A stretch of 64,000 bases of DNA, taken from NCBI RefSeq assembly GCF_000374525.1, contig NZ_KB894571.1:248001-312000 (forward strand), written 5' to 3'. The number at the start of each line of letters is the position of its first letter. The first letter of the stretch is position 1. The stretch is from Amorphus coralli DSM 19760 (GTDB lineage Bacteria; Pseudomonadota; Alphaproteobacteria; Rhizobiales; Amorphaceae). The notes beneath the pieces are model-generated. The model was given only the letters and a program-made list of their open reading frames with translations. It was not told the DNA's origin and did no database searches. This document shows positions 59,447 through 64,000 of this stretch, piece by piece. The translations under genes and the position numbers were made by a program.

Positions 59447-60772
59447 ATGAGCCTCACCCGGGACCTCGTCCGCCTGATCGATGCCAAGGTCCTCGCCGAC
59501 GCCGATCTGGAGCGTGCCAGCCTGTTCGTGCTGGACACCGTCGCCTGCGCCCTCGGCGCCCACGGCACAGAGCCGGCCCGCATCCTCACCGCCGTCGCGC
59601 CGCCCGGCTCGGGCGATACGGCGCGCCAGGCCTTCCACTTCGGCGGTCTCGCCCACATCCTCGAGATGGACGATCTCCACCGGGACTCCGTCACCCATCC
59701 GGGCTCGGTGGTGATCCCCGCCGCCTGGGCCATCGCCTGTGCCCGCGGCCTCGGCGGCCGCGCCTTCCTCGCCGCCGTTCTGGCCGGCTACGAAGCGTGC
59801 TGCCGGGTCGGCATGGCGGTCGGCAAGGCCCACTACCGGGTCTGGCACAACACCGCCACCTGCGGCCCGTTCGGCTCGGCGATGGCGTCAGCTCGGCTTC
59901 TCGGCCTCGACGAGGACCGCACCGTCTGGGCGCTGGGCAATGCCGGCACCCAGTCCTCCGGCCTGTGGGAATTTCTGTCCGCCGGCGCCATGAGCAAGCA
60001 TCTTCATACCGCGCGCGCGGCCGAATCCGGCGTGCTCGCCGCCCTTCTGGCCGAGGAGGGCTTCACCGGCCCGGCGACGATCCTGGAGGGCGAGAAGGGC
60101 TTCTTCGCCGGCCTCTGCCCGGATCCCGACCCGGCCGCCGTAAACGCCGACCCGGACCGGCCGTGGGCGTTGACGGAGACCTCCATCAAGCCATGGCCGT
60201 GCTGCCGCCACACGCATCCGGCCATCGACGCAGCCCTGTCGCTTCACGCCGATCTCGGCGGCGCGGCCATTCGCGACGTCCGCGTGGCCACCTACCGCGC
60301 CGCTCTCGATGTCTGCGACCGGCCGGATCCGCACGAGCCCTACGGTGCAAAATTCTCGCTGCAGCACTGCGTCGCCGCGGCGCTTTTCGACGGCTCGGTA
60401 ACCCAGGAAAGCTTCGACGGCCCGGCACGTCACCGGCTCTCCGATCTACGCGCTCGCGTCTCGCTCGCCATCGACCCAACCCTCGACCGGGCCTATCCCG
60501 CCGCATGGGGCGCCACCATCGAGGTGACGAGCGAAGACGGCCGCGTCCTCACCGCCACCCGCCACGAGGCAAAGGGCGATCCCGACAATCCGCTCGATGC
60601 CGGGGAGATGGCCGCCAAGGCGCGTCTGCTTCTCACCGGCGGCGGACTTGAGCCCGCCGCTGCAGACGCGCTGATGGCCGCCATCCTCGACCTGGCCTCC
60701 GACCGCCCCGTCGCCTCGCTCGGCCTGTTCGCGGCGGGCGCCGCCAGCCGGTCCGGCCGGAGCGCGGCGTGA
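59447..60772 (+). CDS. MmgE/PrpD-family protein
   Basis: 441-residue two-domain protein of the MmgE/PrpD family, which includes 2-methylcitrate dehydratase, cis-aconitate decarboxylase and iminodisuccinate epimerase. Family segments: HFGGLAHILEMDDLHRDSVTHPGS (about 60-85), VGMAVGKAHY, the GTQSSGLWEF turn, and TSIKPWPCCRHTHPAIDA with the conserved His/Lys region. I chose ATG 59447. Substrate is likely a tricarboxylic or substituted dicarboxylic acid. It ends in GTGA overlap with the next gene, a FAS1-like dehydratase, so the two act in one pathway. Confidence 0.85.
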   Translation: MSLTRDLVRLIDAKVLADADLERASLFVLDTVACALGAHGTEPARILTAVAPPGSGDTARQAFHFGGLAHILEMDDLHRDSVTHPGSVVIPAAWAIACARGLGGRAFLAAVLAGYEACCRVGMAVGKAHYRVWHNTATCGPFGSAMASARLLGLDEDRTVWALGNAGTQSSGLWEFLSAGAMSKHLHTARAAESGVLAALLAEEGFTGPATILEGEKGFFAGLCPDPDPAAVNADPDRPWALTETSIKPWPCCRHTHPAIDAALSLHADLGGAAIRDVRVATYRAALDVCDRPDPHEPYGAKFSLQHCVAAALFDGSVTQESFDGPARHRLSDLRARVSLAIDPTLDRAYPAAWGATIEVTSEDGRVLTATRHEAKGDPDNPLDAGEMAAKARLLLTGGGLEPAAADALMAAILDLASDRPVASLGLFAAGAASRSGRSAA

Positions 60773-61605
60773 CCGGCGCGGGCGAGCGCCCGTTCGCCGA
60801 CTGGATCGGCCGCACCTGCGAGAGCGAGGACGTCGTCGCCGAGCGCCTCGACGCAAGCTTCCGGGCGGTCTTCGCGCCGCATCTCGCAGCTCAGCCGGAC
60901 GGTGTCGCCCCGCTTGGCATCCACTGGTGCCTGGCGCCGGCCATCGCGCCGATGGACGCACTCGGACCCGACGGCCACCCTTCACTCTCCCGCGATCTGC
61001 CGCCGGTGCCGCAACCGCGCCGCATGTGGGCGGGCGGCACACTGGAGCTGCACGATCCGCTGCGCGTCGGCGACCGGGTCCGGCGGGTGACCACCATCGC
61101 CGACATCACCCGCAAGCAGGGCCGAACCGGCGAGCTCTGGTTCGTAGCGGTCGACCACGACTACCTGACCGACCGCGGCCTGGCGGTTCGCGAGCGCCAC
61201 GACATCGTCTACCGGGAAGCCGGACCGCCGGCGCGCCCGCGACCGGAGACGGACGCGGCGGCCGACACCAATGGAGAGACCTGGAGCGTGGACACGCCGT
61301 CCACCCTGCTCTTCCGCTACTCCGCCATCACCTTCAACGGCCACCGGATCCACTACGACCTGCCCTACGCCAGGGACGTGGAAGGTTATGACGGCCTCGT
61401 GGTGCACGGCCCGATCCAGGCGACGCTGCTCCTGAACTACGCCGCCCACCGGGCCGGCCGCGCGCCTGCGCGCTTCGCCTATCGCGGCATCTCGGCGGCG
61501 ATCGCCGAGCGGACGCTGACGGTCGCGGGATCGGACGACGGCACCTGTCGCACGATCGGCATGGACGGCACGCTACACATGCAGGCGACCGCCACCTTCG
61601 CCTGA
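60769..61605 (+). CDS. FAS1-like (HTD2) hot-dog dehydratase, mesaconyl-C4-CoA hydratase-like
   Basis: 278 residues with two hot-dog units. N-terminal unit contains HWCLAPAIAPMDALGPDGHP; C-terminal unit carries the active-site segment RYSAITFNGHRIHYDLPYA. The family includes 3-methylfumaryl-CoA / mesaconyl-C4-CoA hydratases. GTG 60769 overlaps the PrpD-like stop. In combination with the PrpD-like gene and a TRAP importer it suggests a branched C4-C6 dicarboxylate such as mesaconate or itaconate, but the CoA transferase or lyase that would complete the route is not in the window. Confidence 0.8.
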   Translation: MTGAGERPFADWIGRTCESEDVVAERLDASFRAVFAPHLAAQPDGVAPLGIHWCLAPAIAPMDALGPDGHPSLSRDLPPVPQPRRMWAGGTLELHDPLRVGDRVRRVTTIADITRKQGRTGELWFVAVDHDYLTDRGLAVRERHDIVYREAGPPARPRPETDAAADTNGETWSVDTPSTLLFRYSAITFNGHRIHYDLPYARDVEGYDGLVVHGPIQATLLLNYAAHRAGRAPARFAYRGISAAIAERTLTVAGSDDGTCRTIGMDGTLHMQATATFA

Positions 61606-61666
61606 GGCCTCGACACGGCGGCGCGTTGCCGCGAGGCTGGGCCATCGCCACAGGGAGAGAGCCACA

Positions 61667-62065
61667 ATGTCCGACGAGGAAATGAACGTCGACGCCTTCG
61701 AGATCACCGAGGTGCTGGGCGGGGGCCACACGCCGGACGGCCGCTTCGTCGCGCTGGTGAAGCTCTCCGACGACAGCCAGCAGGGCCTGCTGATGAGCCC
61801 CGGACGGGTCGACGCGCTGGCCAACTTGCTGCAGGCCGCGCTTTTGGAATCCCAGGACTACCGGGCCATGTTCGCAGTGCCGGCCAACCTGGCCGAGGGC
61901 ATGGAAGTCGCCGCGGTCGCCGCCCAGTCCGGGCCGACCGGCGTCGTTCACACCGAGCTCACCGACCGCAAGGGCAACGTGGTGGATCTCGCCATGAGCC
62001 GCGAGACGGCGATCGAATGGCGCGACGCGCTGACGAAGAAGATCGACGCCACCCCGGCAGGCTGA
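61667..62065 (+). CDS. Conserved-looking small protein of unknown function
   Basis: 132-residue soluble protein with a GGGAGAGAG ribosome site ahead of ATG 61667. No motif recognised: an N-terminal beta-like part (FEITEVLGGGHTPDGRFVALVKLSD), a helix (ALANLLQAALLES), and a second alpha/beta part ending MSRETAIEWRDALTKK. It lies 61 bp after the hydratase gene on the same strand and may be the third gene of that operon. Convergent with the FCD-GntR gene. Confidence 0.65.
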   Translation: MSDEEMNVDAFEITEVLGGGHTPDGRFVALVKLSDDSQQGLLMSPGRVDALANLLQAALLESQDYRAMFAVPANLAEGMEVAAVAAQSGPTGVVHTELTDRKGNVVDLAMSRETAIEWRDALTKKIDATPAG

Positions 62066-62084
62066 CGCGGCACTCCCGCCGCCT

Positions 62085-62783
62085 TCAGTCGCGCTGCTCC
62101 GTCAGCGCGATCAGCACCGCATCGGTGGTGCGCTGCACGTGCACCCCGATCACCGCCACCGCCTTGGCGGCGTCGCGGTCGATGGCCGCCTCGAACAGCG
62201 CCTTGTGCTCCTCGTGGATGTCGCGGGTCATCACCGTCTTCATCCGCGACAGCCGCCGGTAGCGTTCGTGCTGGTCGAACATCAGCTGGCGCATCCACTG
62301 CAGCCAGCGCGAATCGCAGGCCGCCACCAGCGCCTTGTGGAACTGGTGGTTGCGCAGCTCCCACTCCGGCAGGTCGTTGATGCCCTGGTTCATCCGCCGC
62401 TCTATCTGCTCCAGCCGGTGGTAGGCGGTGATGACGGCCGCCTCCCAGGCGTCGTCGCCGGCGGGAATGGAGAATTGCAGCGCCTGCGCCTCGAGCACCT
62501 TGCGCAGGTCGCCGATCTCGCGCGCGTCCTTCATCGACATCATCGCGACGCGGCAGCCGCGCTGTCCCTCCAGCTCGACCAGCTGGTCGCTGGAGAGCTT
62601 CGCCAGCGCCTCGCGCAGCGGCCCCGCGCCCAGCCCGTAACGGTCCTGGAGCATGGTGATCTTCAGCTTCAGGCCGGGCTCGAGCACGCCGGCGACGATA
62701 TCCTCTCGGATCAGCCGGTAGGCCCGCTCGGCGAGCGTCTTCTCCGGGCCGTCATAGCGGCCGTTGAGCACGATGTCGTTCAT
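62085..62783 (-). CDS. GntR-family regulator with FCD effector domain
   Basis: 232 residues. Winged helix residues 13-80 (LAERAYRLIREDIVAGVLEPG, then GAGPLREALAKLSSDQLVELEGQRGC) and an FCD all-helical ligand domain with the metal-site pattern (NHQFHKALVAACDS, then DIHEEHKALFEAAIDRD). It is divergent from the TRAP genes and convergent with the unknown 132-residue protein; likely represses the TRAP operon, and perhaps the prpD-like one, until its organic acid is present. Confidence 0.88.
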   Translation of the reverse strand: MNDIVLNGRYDGPEKTLAERAYRLIREDIVAGVLEPGLKLKITMLQDRYGLGAGPLREALAKLSSDQLVELEGQRGCRVAMMSMKDAREIGDLRKVLEAQALQFSIPAGDDAWEAAVITAYHRLEQIERRMNQGINDLPEWELRNHQFHKALVAACDSRWLQWMRQLMFDQHERYRRLSRMKTVMTRDIHEEHKALFEAAIDRDAAKAVAVIGVHVQRTTDAVLIALTEQRD

Positions 62784-62884
62784 TCGACGCCCTCTGCGCG
62801 ACGCGCCGTCCGGCGGTGACCCGGGCGCGCCAAATGGTCGGCAACCGGCGGGTGCACCCGCGCGGCCCCATCCCTTCTACGCTA

Positions 62885-62957
62885 TTTCTAGAAAAGAGGC
62901 TGCACCCCTTCAATCTCGATAATCGGATTGACAGCCGGAAAATTTTGATATTTTTCC
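62885..62957 (+). promoter_or_regulatory. Promoter and palindromes between the FCD-GntR and second TRAP operon
   Basis: TTGACA (62928-62933) is a consensus -35, followed after 15-16 bp by TATTTT (62949-62954). A GGAAAA / TTTTCC inverted repeat (62937-62942, 62952-62957) spans the spacer and -10. A perfect palindrome TTTCTAGAAA (62885-62894) lies 100 bp from the gntR start. One of these is the probable GntR operator. The region is AT-rich compared with its flanks. Confidence 0.55.
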
Positions 62958-63042
62958 GTCAGACCCGCTGCCCGGACAAGGCAAACCAGAAACTCAGGGA
63001 GGGATGCGGCATGGACAGGGACCCGATCAGGGCCGAGACGGC

Positions 63043-63642
63043 ATGGCGTCGGTCGTGAGCGACGTGGACGCAAGCGGGTCCGTCGCGCCCCGCCCCGCGC
63101 GCACCGGCTGGCTGACGCGGCTCAGTGACGGCGTCGCCACCCTCGATTCGTGGCTGGCCGGCGCCCTCGTCGGCGCGATCTTCTGCCTGCTGATCGCCAA
63201 CGCGTTCACCCGCGCCTTCGGCACGCCGGTGATCTGGATCGACGAGCTGGCCATCTACGCCATGATCTGGGCGGCCTTCATGGGATCGTCCGCGGCCCTT
63301 CCCCGCCGCGAGCACATCGCCGTCACCCTGCTGCCTGACGCGCTGCCGCCGAAACGCCGCGCGGCCCTGCAGGTCGTGGTCGACGCGCTGGTGCTGGTCT
63401 TCGTCGCGGCCCTCGGCTTCATCGTCTGGCGCTGGTTCGACCCGCTCACCGTGATGGCGGCGGAAAGCCTGCGCGCCTTCTCCAGCACCACCTTCAACTT
63501 CATCTACAGCGAGCCGACCACCACCATCGGCATGCGCAAGGTCTGGTTCTGGCTGGTCATGCCCTACGCCGCGCTGACGCTGTTCATCCACGCCGCGCGC
63601 AACCTGTCCAACAGCGTCACCAGCCTGCAGGAGACCGCCTGA
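63043..63642 (+). CDS. dctQ: TRAP transporter small permease DctQ (second system)
   Basis: 199 residues, four membrane segments; AFMGSSAALPRREHIAVTLL is the usual conserved loop. Start uncertain: ATG 63004 is in frame but sits directly on the AGGGAGG site; that site instead has ideal spacing to ATG 63011, which opens a 15-codon frame ending at 63058. ATG 63043 gives the usual family length and may be reached by coupling to that short frame. Confidence 0.75.
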   Translation: MASVVSDVDASGSVAPRPARTGWLTRLSDGVATLDSWLAGALVGAIFCLLIANAFTRAFGTPVIWIDELAIYAMIWAAFMGSSAALPRREHIAVTLLPDALPPKRRAALQVVVDALVLVFVAALGFIVWRWFDPLTVMAAESLRAFSSTTFNFIYSEPTTTIGMRKVWFWLVMPYAALTLFIHAARNLSNSVTSLQETA

Positions 63643-64000
63643 TGTTCGTCGCCGGCTCCTTCGTCACGCTGATCGCCATCGGCTTCCCCATTGCCTTCGC
63701 GCTGGCCGCCACCGCGCTCATCTACATCATGGCGAGCGGCAACACCGTCCTCCTCCAGTCCTACGCCCAGCAGATGTTCGGCGGGCTGGAGAATTACGGC
63801 CTCCTGGCGCTGCCGCTCTTCATCCTGCTCGGCGAGGTGATGAACTCCGGCGGCATCGGCCGCCGCCTGATGATGCTGTCGCTGGCGCTGCTCGGGCGCA
63901 TCAAGGGCGGCCTCGCCTACGTGAACCTGGTCGCCAACATGTTCATGGCGTCGATCCTTGGCTCGGCGGTGGCACAGATCACCATCATGTCGAAGATGGC
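63642..64000 (+). CDS. dctM: TRAP transporter large permease DctM (second system), truncated by window end
   Basis: First 119 residues of a DctM protein. ATG 63642 shares a base with the dctQ stop. Visible family segments are FPIAFALAATALIYIM, LLALPLFILLGEVMNSGGIG and the GGLAYVNLVANMFMAS region. The rest, and any DctP gene, lie beyond the window. No DctP is encoded before dctQ, so the binding protein should be downstream. Confidence 0.88.
   Translation, partial: MFVAGSFVTLIAIGFPIAFALAATALIYIMASGNTVLLQSYAQQMFGGLENYGLLALPLFILLGEVMNSGGIGRRLMMLSLALLGRIKGGLAYVNLVANMFMASILGSAVAQITIMSKM

Overview
The window is a high-GC chromosomal segment from an alphaproteobacterium. I infer this from the GC-rich codon use, the hmu heme-uptake locus with an IsdG-type monooxygenase and a hemP homologue, the SoeABC-type sulfite dehydrogenase, and the many TRAP, TTT and branched-chain-type ABC transporters. 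A marine or soil Hyphomicrobiales/Rhodospirillales-like generalist would fit, but genus cannot be read from the sequence. There are no rRNA genes, transposases, integrases, CRISPR arrays or phage genes; one tRNA-Gly is present.

Layout. 0-9 kb: end of a 2-hydroxyacid dehydrogenase, a small exported protein, an NlpC/P60-leucyl aminopeptidase pair, a hairpin-rich gap holding a tiny ORF, a MaoC dehydratase, an acetylpolyamine-type deacetylase, a phosphomannomutase and upp. 9-11.6 kb: urc4 and urc1, which with upp form a URC-type uracil catabolism group. 11.8-13.1 kb: glucokinase and tRNA-Gly. 13.3-22 kb: a nine-gene operon on the minus strand with two substrate-binding proteins, livHMGF, a RidA/aminomuconate-deaminase-like protein, 3-hydroxyanthranilate dioxygenase and an amidohydrolase. 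22-25 kb: an MFS exporter and a Usp protein. 25.3-34.2 kb: a sulfolactate/2-hydroxy-diacid cluster (comC, slcC, tarD-like enolase, TTT transporter, suyB, suyA, GntR regulator). 34.3-44 kb: OsmC, an Rrf2-like regulator, and the heme locus hmuVUT-hemP / hmuR-hmuQ-exbB-exbD-tonB. 44-50 kb: MarR plus a ThDP enzyme, two orphan small proteins and an aldehyde dehydrogenase. 50-53 kb: TRAP transporter and HxlR regulator. 53.5-59 kb: LysR regulator divergent from soeABC. 59.4-64 kb: PrpD-like, HTD2-like and unknown proteins, an FCD-GntR regulator and a second TRAP transporter that runs off the end.

How the parts may fit together. SuyAB releases sulfite and pyruvate from sulfolactate, and SoeABC oxidises sulfite to sulfate, so the 25-34 kb and 54-59 kb blocks could form one organosulfonate route. 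The enolase in the first block carries every catalytic residue of D-tartrate dehydratase, so tartrate is a competing or additional substrate.

The most unusual non-coding signal is a family of about 44-nt hairpins (element A). In three separate loci it begins or ends within 0-2 nt of a stop codon. Its outer stem occurs in three different but always perfectly paired versions, which is covariation evidence for selection on structure. It is intermingled with a second GC-rich repeat (element B).
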